A stretch of 60,000 nucleotides of DNA from Polytrichum commune (taxonomy: Eukaryota; Streptophyta; Polytrichopsida; Polytrichales; Polytrichaceae), in NCBI GenBank assembly GCA_950295325.1, contig OX485804.1, positions 67,558,033-67,618,032 on the forward strand, given 5' to 3'. The notes beneath the pieces were generated by a model. The model did not search any database, was not told the origin of the DNA, and worked only from the letters and a program-made list of their open reading frames with translations. The translations under genes were made by a program, and so were the position numbers. This document shows positions 33,131-45,419 of the stretch, piece after piece (position 1 is the first letter of the stretch; every line of letters begins with the position of its first letter).

Positions 33131-34510
33131 AAGTAGTCCCCTCCCCTCGAACCTTGAACAGGAACTGGTGTATTTACAGTGTGCTCTGCACTAACAAAAT
33201 TCAATGCACTTGATGTGCACAGTCACCGCGTTAATATGATCGAATAAAGTCCCCAAGCGGATAGGATGCTCTGGGAAAAGCCAAAGCCGAGATAAAATCG
33301 TCTGTCTCCAAGAGAGATTGAATTGAATGCTAGGAGAACAAAAAGGTTCATCCCCCCTTCAACCTCAAACAAACCCTGTAGTTTATATTTAGTTTTTTTT
33401 TTGGGGGGGGGGCTGCCACACACTAACAACATCATGGAACCCCACTCACTTGGTGTCCGGATCATGAGGCACCCTTGTGAGCTAAAAAGAAGGAAGCAGA
33501 ACAGAACAGAACAGAAAAGAAAAGAAAAGAAAAGAGAAGAGAAGGTTAACGAAAAGAAAAATCCAATAAAGCGGCTTTGGCCCCACGGGACACACACACG
33601 GCTTGCCGTAAGTTAGCGGACTGAGATAAAATCGTTTGGTGTAGCTAGGTAGCTAGGTAGCTAGGTAGCTAGGGAGGGGCCTGGGCCGCAGTTGTCACTA
33701 CATAGAATGCTCGAGAGAATATAATGACGACGGGCATAAAATATGCCCGGGCCTGGTAGGGGAAGTCAACTGGGCTTGCTTGTTGTTTTGCTGTGCTTTA
33801 GGTGACATCCAGCAACTTGTGCCTCCGGCCAACCCAGCCCGGCCCGGCCCGGCCTCTGATACACGCTGACTATCCCGATTCCAAGTTATGATTCGAAGTT
33901 ACGCAGTGTAAGAACGTCTTACTGAAGAGTTCAACTACTAACAAAAGTTTAATAGGTTGTTCGGAAATTCTAGAACATGAGTGACTTTGCTTGGTAAACT
34001 ATCATATTCTTATTGAATAGTAACGCTACTTGGGATTATTAGTGTTATTGAATTGAAGCTATTAAGGTGGATGAGGGTTGAAAAGCAAGTTAGAGAATTA
34101 GAAGAACTTTGGGTCTCGTTCTAAAATGAGGCCAGAGTAAATAGAGTGTTTGTTCGTAGAACATCCGCGGTTCGTGCCTAGGAGCAATGATGTTGGACAA
34201 TATGTGAGTGAACAATGACCAATATTTGGTAGAGTTGTGTATGGTGCTCTATGGAAGGTTGTGGAGATCAACAACCAATTGTCAGCTTTCTAGTTGTCTT
34301 TTGTGGACTAGTATAGAGTGGGTGTGTATTGTGTGGCAATTATTTGAATGTGTTTATTGATTTTGGTAATTGGGGTTTTTGAATTTGTTCCTAAGCATTT
34401 CATTGATGGTATGTGTGCGGTTGCTCTTGCGCCAGCTACGATGACTGTGAGGGGGGCTACTTTCCATCCTACTTACACTCTAAAATCTTTGCATGATAAA
34501 TACATATTGA
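33131..34510. other. Intergenic with microsatellites
   Basis: Contains a poly-T/G run near 33392-33410, (AAAAG)n at 33505-33535, four copies of gtagctag at about 33640-33671, and ggcccggcccggcc near 33840. No gene is supported; a plus-strand frame at 34348-34590 has no recognisable domain. Confidence 0.4.
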
Positions 34511-34516
34511 ACTTGA

Positions 34517-34643
34517 GAATGTCCACCTCTGTAACATCATGTTTCCATGTTGATGATGGATCCATTGCAAATAAACTTGAATCTTTATAGGTAGATGACC
34601 CATAACCAACACAAACACAATCTTACAGAGGTAGACATTCTCA
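34517..34643. repeat. Short inverted repeat, dispersed family
   Basis: gagaatgtccacctctgtaa and its near complement ending at 34643 form 20-base inverted arms about 85 bases apart. Sequence to the right (to about 34715) recurs in inverse orientation at about 55635-55705, so this belongs to a dispersed repeat family. Confidence 0.5.
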
Positions 34644-35149
34644 AAATCAAAATGTGCTTCTTGTGCATTAGTTTAGGGTGTTCATTTTAGCACCGTCTAC
34701 ATTGATACATGCAATTAGGTTGCCCCGTACTAGTTCATCAACATCCCACATCATCTAGAATTTTCACCACGGTCAGATATACCGTTATTGTTATTTTTCG
34801 GTTGCTATACAGATGAAGGAACATAGGTATATGTTTTGGGATATGATTTTCACCCAAGGGTACATCAATATGCGTTACTCATGTAATGACTATATTGTGT
34901 GACAGCGAAAACAAACACTCAAAATAATGCAGGATGTTGATAAATTCACGTGGGACAACCTAATTGCAGATGTTAGTATACACCTACATCAATACCAAGT
35001 CGCAAAAGAGTACAACTTCGTGTATTCATCCATATAGCCACCACCGTAAAATGGTTATTATTGTGTTTTTGTTAACGTGGTCATATAGATATTCAAATGA
35101 TATTCTTCTTGAAAAGTGGATGAGAAAGGGAAAGAAAAGAGGCGAGGTG

Positions 35150-36741
35150 GAAGGAAGAAACGTGGCCGCCCAGGCCAGCCGGGGCCGTGGCCGGGTGGTT
35201 GTCGGGCCCAGCCTGTGGAGTCGGTTTCTTATAGGCTTTCCTCTCTGGGCCGCCGCAGACGCTAACGCCCCGGCCGCACCTTCCTCTCTGGGACCCTGGT
35301 CGTGACGTCACGTTGCCGCTGGCGGGCCCACCACCTCCGCCCCCTTCAAAAGGATCCGCCCGCGGCTGCCCTCTCCGCAGCTGCCCTCCTCGCATCGCTC
35401 CACCTTGCATCGCCTCCTCGCACCACTCTCGCAGCACTTGGCTTGCCTGCATCGCATCCGATCCCATCCCATCCGCTTCCTGCCTTCTGCCTGCGACCCG
35501 ATCAAACGGCAGCCAGGCCTCGACCTCCCTCATTTATCATTTCTTATTTGTCTTTAAGAGCAGCCACCAGCTCCCTCACAGCCGCAGTAAGTAGCCAAGC
35601 CAGTGGTCAGGTTTCTTCGAGTGTGTGTATCTCTGTCTGTCTGTCTGTCCGTCCGTCCACCCGTCCGTCCGCCCTCGCTCCTGCTCAGTAAGTCACTTAG
35701 AAGAGATTCTATCACCGCACGACATTACTAGCCCTTGGATCGTCGTGGGGAGGTGAAAGCTTGAGTGGTTTGGGGATTTACAAGAGTATGGTCAAGCTGG
35801 TGGATTTGTGGGGAATGAGTGAGTAGATAGTGGTAGATAGTGAGTGGCTGAGGGGTGGGTGGGTGGGAGTTGTTGCAGTTGTTGTGTTGGGGAGTGTGGG
35901 AGTTTGGGTGGGAGGTGGTTGTTGTTAAAAGTTGAAAGTGTTTGGTGGGAATTTTTCCAGGTTGCACGGAGAAGGAGAGGGGAGGGAGGGGGAGAGGGAG
36001 GGGGAGAGGGAGGGAAAAGAGTCTCTGGAGCATGTTGGATTTTTCTTCTTTTTTTTAGAGTCAAGGGATTGATGGTCAGGCGGAGTTGTGATGATGCATT
36101 TGAGTGGAGTTGAATGAACGAATGTGTGAGTGCAAGTTGTTTTGTTTTTGTTTATGAGTACTGAGCTTCTTTTTCTGGCGGTTGCTGATTTTTTGGGGTC
36201 CCTCCTCTCCTCTCCAGGTGCGCGCATTGCTGCCTCTGAGAGCTTGCTTCCTCGAATTGACTCCCGAGCCTCCCATTCCCTTTGGCCCCTCGCGCTGCGC
36301 CTGCTGCAGCGACGTGACCTAAGCAAGCAGATATCCTGTGCTCTTCACCGCGTGGCGCCACGCCCGGATCTCCCGAGAAAGGCATTTTATAAAAAAGGAT
36401 TATGAAAGATTTCGTGCGCCAGCCTGTCGTGTAATTTAAGCATGTAGGTAATATAGCTTCTGACATCCCACCGAACGGCAAATTTCGTCACAAATTCTTC
36501 AACATCAACTCGTCGATACAGCAACATCAACAACAACATCATCGACGTCCGAACGAAACGAAGAATCTGAGTCGGTGATCTTCTATAAATTATTGTAACT
36601 TTCTTCGGGGCGGGACATTCAACCACCATCACGGCCAACTTACGCATTGCGTTTGGAAGATGCGATAGGAGCAGTTGTTCCACTTAAGCCGATCACGACC
36701 ACATCCCCCTGAGCAGTTAGCAAAGTTTATCTTACACAAGC
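35150..36741 (+). promoter_or_regulatory. GC-rich 5' region of dioxygenase gene 1
   Basis: A sharp GC-rich block opposed to AT-rich flanks, with (CTGT)n/(CCGT)n at 35636-35672 and a G/A-rich tract at 35968-36015. A TATA-like ttttataaaaaa at 36385-36396 lies about 350 bases before the ATG. Alternatively, donor-like gtaagt sites (35587, 35690) and a pyrimidine-rich acceptor ending cctctccag (36217) would allow a leader intron. Upstream ATGs occur after 36400. I cannot choose between the two models. Confidence 0.35.
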
Positions 36742-39700
36742 ATGCCTCTCGCGCGCTCCATTCAACCGCAGCACCCATCCAAACTGATGCACGAGGGCCC
36801 CAGTTACGCATACAAAGGAAAGCTGGCACCGAAACCAGGGAGTCTGCAACGAGGGCAGAGCGACAATTACCAGTCGCTGCGACCTGAAGCTGTGAATTCC
36901 AACCTGCTGCGAGGCTCCAGTGCGGATTTGTCCGAGTTCATCTGGCCCAAGGACCACCGCCCCTCGGTGCCCCATAACGACTTCGAGCGTGCCCAGGAGC
37001 TTCCCACTGTGGACCTTTCGGGCTTGCAACCTGGCAAGACCGAGAGGGAGAGAGCTCGCATCGCTAAGCATCTGGTGAAGACACTTTCTGAATGGGGATT
37101 CGCTCAAGTGATCAACCATGGAGTGCCTACCGATGTCACAGCCAAAATGCAGTCGCAGGCAAGGAAGTTCTTCGACCTGCCCTTGGAACAGAAGGAGAGG
37201 GGGGTTGCCTCTAGCACCAGCAAGCATGAAGGCTTTGGCTATGGCGTTGAGAGTGGCTTCTATTATGCCGGAAAGCCCTGGATTGACCGGTTCCAGTGCC
37301 GGTGGAGTCCCGTATGCGAGATTCGGGAGCCAGTAGAGAAGGTCTTCAGCTCGGAGGATGCTGAAGAATTCAGGTACTTGAACATCACCACATTGCAATT
37401 GTCATCTAGTTCAATTGCGATGCACTTCTCTCTTCGTATTTCTCTTCCCCTCCGCTTCTGTTTTCCTGCAGTCACATAGTACTCAACCCTCGCACATCCG
37501 ATCAACTTCGAGTGGATTGACCGGAGCTCAAGACGTAAGATCTATTTGATGCATGGATTTTTTTATTTTTGAAAATGTGCGTTCTATCAGTACGAAGGGT
37601 GCTTTTTCGTACTGTCTAATCCTCAAGCTTTCATGTCTTCTTCTTCTTCTCCTCCTCTTCCTACTGTTATTCGTTAAGAAAATGGTGGCATAGTTTTGGA
37701 GCTACCGAAAATTGATAGAAATGGCGATTTCTGGTATTTTGTGGTTTTGCATTTGTCAAGCGTTGGCATCTTTCCAGTCTGTGAAACCGCCATTAGTGTG
37801 TTGCATCTCGTTTTACCTGCTCTGACATTTGGAGTTTGTGGGTTTGGGAATTACTGCAGTCACAGTATTGAGGATTACAACGGGAGGTTGGACAAGCTGA
37901 CGATGGAGTTACTGGAGCTCTGTGCGCAAGGACTAGGCTTGCCGCGTGACACATTCACGAGGCCTTTTAACGGCACAGCTGGCGATTGCATAGCTCGCAT
38001 GAACTATTACCCTCCGTGCCCTCTCCCCGCGCTCACTTTGGGATTAGGTGCCCACACGGATCCAAACTTGCTGACCATCTTAAGTCAGTGCAAAGTGGGT
38101 GGCTTGCAAGTGTGTAAGAATGGCACGTGGATCTCTGTCAAACCAAAACCTGACACTCTCATCATCAACGTCGGTGACAGTTTTGAGGTGTGTGCTTTTA
38201 CCCATTTACCTGAATTCAATGAACGGGGAGAACCGGCTGCTAATTAGAGATAAACCGGTTGAGTTTGAGAAATAACCAGTTAAGTTCAAGACTTCAGGAA
38301 AATCACCGATCATTTTAGAGCAATTTATAGAACATGCCCAAATTTAATAATGCAAAACTAAAGATGTCAACATGTAACTGGTTGGACTTGGAGACACTAG
38401 AATATCGATCGATTATGCTTAAAAAGCACTCCGGACACTGCCTGAACTAATTTCTTTCACAAAATCATTGGCAGCAAGTGTGATTGAGTGGATATGAAAT
38501 TAAATTAAATGACTTGTATATACGTCAGTCACAGTATGATAAATTGGGTCATCAGCTAAAATGTTGTGCCAAATAAGCGAGGTGATCAGGAGCTTCCAAT
38601 AATATCTATGAACGGAACTACTAGATCAGATCCTCCTCTCATTTGCAGGAGCGCGTGTGTTGCAATTCCAAATGTTGGGGAAAGTGTCGCGGTGAGTGAG
38701 TAGTTGGATAGCGTTTTTTTTTCAACTCAATGGTACTGTATGTCATGGAAGTGGGCTACCACCGTGTCCCCTCCACTTGGCCTTCCCAGTTTCGCCACTT
38801 GAGCTGGAACTTGATCGTCAGTACTGTAGTGGAACACATGTGCTACTAGCTGTACCACAGTGATTTTCAGCTCAAGCGGTCGTATGATTAGACTGAGCAA
38901 ATGTACACCTGCACATTATCTGTCCTTCCGAGATTTTAATTGTGACAAGCGTTTTTGGGTTTAAGATATTTGGGTCCTGTAGGCCATTTGGGGTCTGCAC
39001 ATGTGGACAGGTGAGAGGTTAAGCTTGTATTCCACCCCACACTTTCGGTGTTCAGGGCGGTTGTGATATTTTGAAATTCTCGTTTATCTCTCCATGGGTA
39101 TTCTATTTCCACACTAAATAGGGAACTTGGGATGGCAAAGTTGATGAGGGAATTAGTGACAAATATCCGTGGAAGGTTTGATTCCATATCGCTTTAGCGC
39201 ATCTTATACAGAGAATACACCTAAACAAGGGAAGAGATTCTATAGAATGGCTAAGCTGACAGTGAGGGTCTTTCGAGGGATTTATATTTGCCCACTGGCT
39301 GACGTGTACTTTCCTGGTATGACCTGGGCAGTCTACAACAGTATTCGTCACGACCAATAACGCAATGTCCTACGTTAATTTGGAATAGAATCACACATAA
39401 TCTCAAATCATGCTTCTCAATTCATTCATGACTATGGTGCAGTGAGGTGTTTTCCCTTGTTTTATAGATCGTGAGTTTGTATTTTTATTATTATTATCTA
39501 TTTGAAAGCTAACTTTGAGAGTAGGATATGTGGGAGGTGGTACACACGTATTTTTAAAGAAGCAAGTGCTTCCACAGAAGTGAAGACAGTCGTCGGTTAT
39601 GGGATATTTACGAAAGGAACTGATTTTGTGGGTGGCTGGAAGAGCTGGTAGGGGTCAACCATTTGTGGCCACGAAATGGGGTGGGTCCCAGAGCCACGTT

Positions 39701-40935
39701 GTAGAAATATAACTGGACGCACTCGGGAAATGTGTTTGCTGTCTGGTTCTTATGGCCCCACACTCCCTTATTTGACATCCTCCTTCTTACCCTTCCACAT
39801 TTTAAGGAATTCCTGCAATCGGGCATGTGTCTTCCCTATTACTTAACTTTACCCTCTGCAGATGCCTTGAAGATACATAATCCTCGTGAGTCAAATAAAC
39901 AAGTTGAATTCGTGCATTATAATATTCAAATACTTGTAGCTCCCACTTGATATTTTCTCTCAGGTTTGCCAAACTGCATGTTTGCAATTTGGTATTACAG
40001 GAGTTCTCCCAAATATGCAATCAGAGCCAAGGTATATGAGTGTGTTGGTGCTATTATAACATCCGTTAGAGAGAGTGAGAGTTGGTTCTAAGCAGACAGA
40101 ATACAGCTTTTTCCAGTAAGTTATGGTACTAAAAGGTTGACCTACAGTTTATCGAGTCCCAAGGTAAGATACTAGTCTGATTGTGGGATGAAGAATTTTG
40201 AGGATTCAAAGAGGGTTGGTCAAGGGCAGTGACCTTAATATTCATGGACTTTTGTGACTTGTACAAGTGGCCGTTGTCTCATTCTCCATCGCACCGCATA
40301 AACTCCTCATAGTGTTTTGACAAGTGGACGTTATGTGTTTGTCTAAGCAGTATATTTTCCTACAAGTGTGCCTAGTTGTCAGGTGCCACTTGCTGAGGCT
40401 AATGGTAAACAAATGTGTGAAGGAATAATGGGGTCTATTAAACTTGGATCCAACCATGCCTGCATGTCAATCAGGCCACTGCTCTATGCCACTGCTCTCT
40501 ATGAACTGGTCATTGTGTAGTATTTTCATATCCGATCTTTTACACTTAGCTATTTGAACAGAGCTTTGTAAATCAATCTTTGGTTTTTTGTGGGAGAAAT
40601 AACCACTCTCTGGATGGATGGATGGGTAGAAGTGTCTGACGGTTTGTTTCTGTTCTTTATTGCAGGCATGGACAAATGGCCGATTCCGAAGTGTTGAACA
40701 TCGTGCAGTTGTAAATGAGACAGAGGCACGTATGTCACTAGTTTACTTTGCCTCCCCCCCTGCAAAGGCACCGATGACCATCCCTGCAGAGCTCATTGAT
40801 CCAAAACAACCTTCAAAGTTCAGAGAATCATTTACTTGGGAGGAGTACAAGTCACATCTATTGGAGAGACATACAGAAGGCAACGGGGTTAAAACTTCAA
40901 AAGCATGGTTAATAAAATCTCAAAGCTCAGTCTGA
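36742..40935 (+). CDS. 2-oxoglutarate/Fe(II) dioxygenase, gibberellin-oxidase-like (gene 1)
   Basis: Three exons: 36742-37373, 37860-38187 and 40666-40935, with GT-AG introns of 486 and 2,478 bp (phases 2 and 0), giving 409 residues. The N-terminal third has FIWPKDHRP and ELPTVDLSGL, then EWGFAQVINHGV, the entry part of the DOXC fold. The jelly-roll core shows NYYPPCPLP (259-267), iron ligands H276, D278 and H332, and the 2-oxoglutarate anchor R342-x-S344. The enzyme should hydroxylate a small molecule using O2 and 2-oxoglutarate, probably in the cytosol, as no signal peptide is seen. Closest families by motif are gibberellin 20- and 2-oxidases (F(I)WP, VGGLQV, NGRF+S). However, the position of the GA20ox LPWKET motif reads KPWIDRFQ, so the substrate is not assignable. 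The ATG at 36742 is the first giving the conserved frame. A dispersed repeat copy lies in intron 2 (38.21-38.43 kb). Its paralogue is convergent, 4.5 kb away. Confidence 0.88.
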
Positions 40936-43290
40936 GGTGTTAGGGCCAGGTTGCAGCATTATCCAACACAATTTTTCCTTTATTGATTGTGACCTGGCAG
41001 ACTGACTAGAACAGTCATTTAGGCCACATCCACTTTTGCACATATGTAGTTACGTAGATGTAGAGATTCTGAAACACTATTGATAGCATTTAGGTAGTTT
41101 AGTGTGAGCTCCAGCAATTAGCTTACTTAGATTCTCGTGCTCCCTGTACTTGATATCTGATGCCATTCCCTTAGAACTTCTGCAAGTTCCAGTCCAAGAG
41201 TATGTAGGGTAATAGGCTACACAGAAGACTTTGGATGCAATCTGCAAGATTATTCATCTTGCTATCATTTGAGTTCACACTAACCACAAAGGTGGTTTTC
41301 ATTGAAGAACTTTGTCACACAAATCTTCCTGAATGTTATTCTTGATCATATGAAATGAGATGGACGATTGCTACAAGTGCGTGTTATGAGAGTACACTCA
41401 ATATAGCTGTTGCACTTGGAGACTATTTCAGTACTTGGGTACTTGTAACCGTAAAGTATATCCTTCTTGGATACTACTTGGTGCATGAATTTTGAATCAT
41501 GATTTAATTCTGCATCTCAGTTGAAGAGCTTATGCACAAAGCCCTAAAAAAACAGTTAATAGAGCAGCTGATTTGGTTCAACTTGTACAACAGCTGTTCT
41601 GAAATTTGATCTGTTATCTGAATGAAATAACTGAAAACTTATCTTAATTGTTTTTGCACTGTCAGCAAACACTATGTATTCATTTAAGTAGACTTATAAG
41701 GTCCAACCCAAAAATACTGGCGAGAGGGAACCATGATTAGGCTAGAGAATCTATTCTGCACAAGGTGAATAATTTCGGCGGGCAACTTGAATTCCCAAGG
41801 CAAATTGGGCAGCACCTTATTGATGAAATATATTGCCTTTGGACAGATGGTGTGGTTCAGTTTGTCACAATTTCCTCCATTCCCTTGTTTTGGTATCCAT
41901 ACCAATAAGATAGTGTTTGCAGCCGACATTTCAAAAGATGCCATGGGCCCCATGCCCGCATGTGGGACAGGTCCCCCCGAAACTTCCCAGCTAGACTGGG
42001 CCCAGCTATGGGCCCCATTGAGTGGCAATGGCTTGGAAGATGAAATCTGTACTAAGGTACTGAGACACTTTAAGAAACTTTTCTAATCAGCTTGGAAATT
42101 TTATCAAAAAAATTTCATACACTAGCAAATCTATAGAGTATAAAAAAATAAAAAATAAAAAATTCATATGTAAGCTACATAAATTCTCGAAGTCATTTTA
42201 AGGAAAGAGTCTTTAACTCTCAACTTGGGGTGTACACTGAAGTTGGGTTGCTCTAAGTGAGAATCATCACAAAATCAGACTTATTGCAAGTGAAGATCTT
42301 CTATTAAATGAAGGTGTTGCCCTCCTTTTGTGGATCACTTATGACACTATCTTGTTGAACGGATAAATCCCCAATTAGCCACTGTGATTGGCCAAAGTTG
42401 GTGCTCTTCTAAGAGTGTTCTCGCATCCTCCTTACACCGCTATTATGAAAGACCAAAGTGGTGTTATTTTTTACTTAGTGCCGCATATGATTAATCGCTT
42501 TTAACAATGACTTACTTTATGGCTCCGTTGCTCGCACGTGTTGACGGCTTAAAGATTAAAAATAAGTGTCACCAAAGAGAAGGTGTTACTTTAAGGCTTC
42601 GGTACCTTAGAGTAGGTATAACAAATCAGAGCATAGCCACCAAGAACTGATGTCAAAAGAATCTCACCACATCAAAGGAGGCGGACAAAACGATTCCATC
42701 ACGTGAAAGGCAAAGTAAGGCAGAGTAAGCTGCCGACCAAAGTTGCAAGCATTTATTGTAGGGAGGATGGCAACAATTTGGAGAATGCCTCTGATTGTGG
42801 AAAAGCACAAAGTAGTTAGCTGAATACCGGTATGGTCAATCTGTTAGAGCCAATCTAAATGAAAGGTTTCATGAATCATGATGTGCCTCATTAGAAAATG
42901 ATAACCACCAACAACAGTCTTCCACCTGCAACCCTACACAAAGTGTGGAAATCAAAAAAGATGAAGAGGACTAGCCAACAGCTCAAATTTCGAAAGAGTG
43001 CAAGTGGATTCTGCTGATATGATACCTTATTAACTGTATTAGGCCACAAGAATTAGCTCCCCCCCCCCCCCAAATCACTAAGCTTGCATCAAAATATTGA
43101 TTGCAGAAGCTGGTTTCTTGAGCAAGCCTTGTCAGATCTCAAGGATTTGAGAGAGAACTTTCACTAATCTGCTCCCTAGTCCTCAGGAATGTCATACTTA
43201 CATGAGGTACACTGTAACATGCAAGACACTGTCCACTGATGCTAATCAATCAACCTGGTTTTGTTTAATGTGACAACAGTCGCTCGTACG
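40936..43290. other. Intergenic between convergent genes (first part)
   Basis: 3' flank of gene 1. A minus-strand frame at 42028-41684 reads as protein-like (ends VPSRQYFWVGPYKST) but matches no family I know. A poly-C run lies at about 43058-43071. No further gene is supported. Confidence 0.4.
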
Positions 43291-43291
43291 A

Positions 43292-43470
43292 CATAGCATT
43301 ATTAAGCAATGTGCATTTGGTCATGTGGGTCCTGAGAATATAATCATGGGATGCCCCGACCTGTTGTAAGCAGACTTAGATTAAGTTTGAATCTGCACTA
43401 AGTTGGGGCATCCCATGGTTATGTTTTCAAGATGCACATGAATGAACACACATTGCTTAATAATGTTATG
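43292..43470. mobile_element. Palindromic MITE-like element, 179 bp
   Basis: Terminal arms catagcattattaagcaatg (left) and its complement at the right match in 21 of 22 bases, and inner blocks (atcatgggatgcccc / ggggcatcccatggt) are also inverted. Most of the element can therefore fold into one long hairpin. No convincing TSD was found. Confidence 0.6.
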
Positions 43471-45419
43471 AAGAGTAACATAAATGCTCAATCTTAAGCA
43501 ATCCAAACGCTTGATAATTCTGACAAATTAACGACTTTGTAAAATGTTTATATATATATATATATGATACAATAAGGGTTCAAGAAATCAGTGCTACTTC
43601 ATAAGGGTAGAAAGGTTATTAATCCTATTATCATTTATTTACTTCCTCATACAATTTCAACTAATATATCCCAGCTGCCATATTTATTTCTGCAAGTGAA
43701 CATGGATAACTTCCTTTGGAGGTTCATACTAATTCCTTTGTTACGTCTCACCTCCAGTTTGTCAATGTTTGTTGCATTGCTAGGTTTTTATGGGAAATGG
43801 GAGGATTTTAGATGCAGTGAGTGATGGAGAAAACTGGTGACAATCAAGCTTGTCAATCCTTTTATCGACAGAATGCCCTATTTGATAGAAGAAAATGAAA
43901 ATGAAAATGGAAGAGCTTGCAAAAGAATATTTATATATACCTCACAGGCCAACCCATTGACCCCAAGCCAGGCTTGAAAGAACAGTTCGGAGAAGAACCA
44001 AGATCGAACTGATTTAATGTACATAATGCCATATTTAGCATACAAAACCCTCATTAGCATGGGTGGATTTCAACAGCACTCTTTTGCAGACTATTTTGGA
44101 TCTTAGACCTTGAAAATGAAGTGCACTCAATATGGGTTATACGGACAAGCGGCCTTCAAGAATGCAAGGGCAATTTTATTTTTCGCAATCAGGCGGAGCG
44201 GGCAAGAGCATGGGCTTTCCGGGCAGCGGAGGCGTGCCCAAGGCAGGGCCCAGCCCTGGGCAGATGTGATCTAGCCCCGGGCAGACCGAACTGAGTAACA
44301 CTGACGAGCCTTGTTGTCAAGAACCAACAGCTCCCTCAAAACTCTTTCTTTTTGTCAGGCAACACACATTATCCTAAGAATGGGGTTTTGAGGAATTGTG
44401 GTTTTACTGTGAGCTTCAAAACAAGAGCCAATTGCTTGATTGGGAATCAACACAGAAGTGTGAAGTTGTGGACAAGAGTTGTGGATGCACTATTCAATCT
44501 CTATCTGTGCATACTATTTGAGCATTCATAAAGCAAGACATGTGTGCACCACGTGCACATGAATACATAGTACATCCACAGTGTGCATTTATGCATACCA
44601 CATGTATCTTCAAAGGAAATGCCTATTGCAAGTTGACTCCACAGGTAGAATTGGAAGGTTCATCAAAACTCTCAGTGAGCTGAATGTAAGTCCTTGATAA
44701 TCAACAGGGAATATTTCTGTTGATTATCAAGACTGTCATACAGGACATTTGACTAGTGCAAAACAAATCCACCCTCGAGAGATTTAAGTATTCACAAGGA
44801 AATTCATTGGTAGTAAAACAAGAAGTCTATTTATTTCATATGCTTGGAACTTAAGAGATTCATCAGCTAACAAAATCTATGTCATGTGCATTGACATTGT
44901 AACCAGGTTTCCATTGTAGCCAGAAATTTGATGCATGACATGGGGGTAAAGTCTCACAAGAGAACATGCATGAATTTGTGTGTTGGGGGCATGCCCAATT
45001 TCAAGGTGTGGTATGAATATGGAGGCAGGATGAGAGTAACGATTGTGTGGCAGAGGGTCAGAGAGATTCTGAGCACTGAGTGGAGTTCAATGCAGGATTC
45101 TGGTTTCAAAAAACCATATTCCGAAGGTTTGGTTGGCGGGTGCCGCTTTTGGCAGCCCATTGCATGGTTTCACTTCCACTGTGATCAACCCTGTCTTTTT
45201 TTCTGATGCACTGCACTGTCATGTGCAGTCGGAACACGGAAACTTAAACCTTCCGTGAAGGTGCAAGCGCTAATTCTGCATTTTCCTTCCTGTCAGGCGC
45301 AGTGCTACCCAATTTGCTCAAATTTGATTCGTATGAGTTCCACGCTCATACTAAATGTGGGTGACAATGTTTGTGCCTTAAGTGGGTGATGCAGCCTTGT
45401 GTGTCATGGACCACATCTT
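43471..45419. other. Intergenic between convergent genes (second part)
   Basis: 3' flank of gene 2. A short (AT)n run lies at about 43550-43566, a GC-rich patch at 44195-44290, and a perfect 15-bp-stem hairpin (cttgataatcaacag) at about 44692-44731. No supported gene. Confidence 0.4.

Noticed and set aside
34348-34590. Small secreted protein gene
   Set aside because: The hydrophobic start is suggestive, but the frame runs into a dispersed inverted-repeat family and has no supporting features.
41684-42028. Gene in the convergent intergenic region
   Set aside because: A single 114-codon frame with no known motif, no start context and no splice partners; too weak to call.
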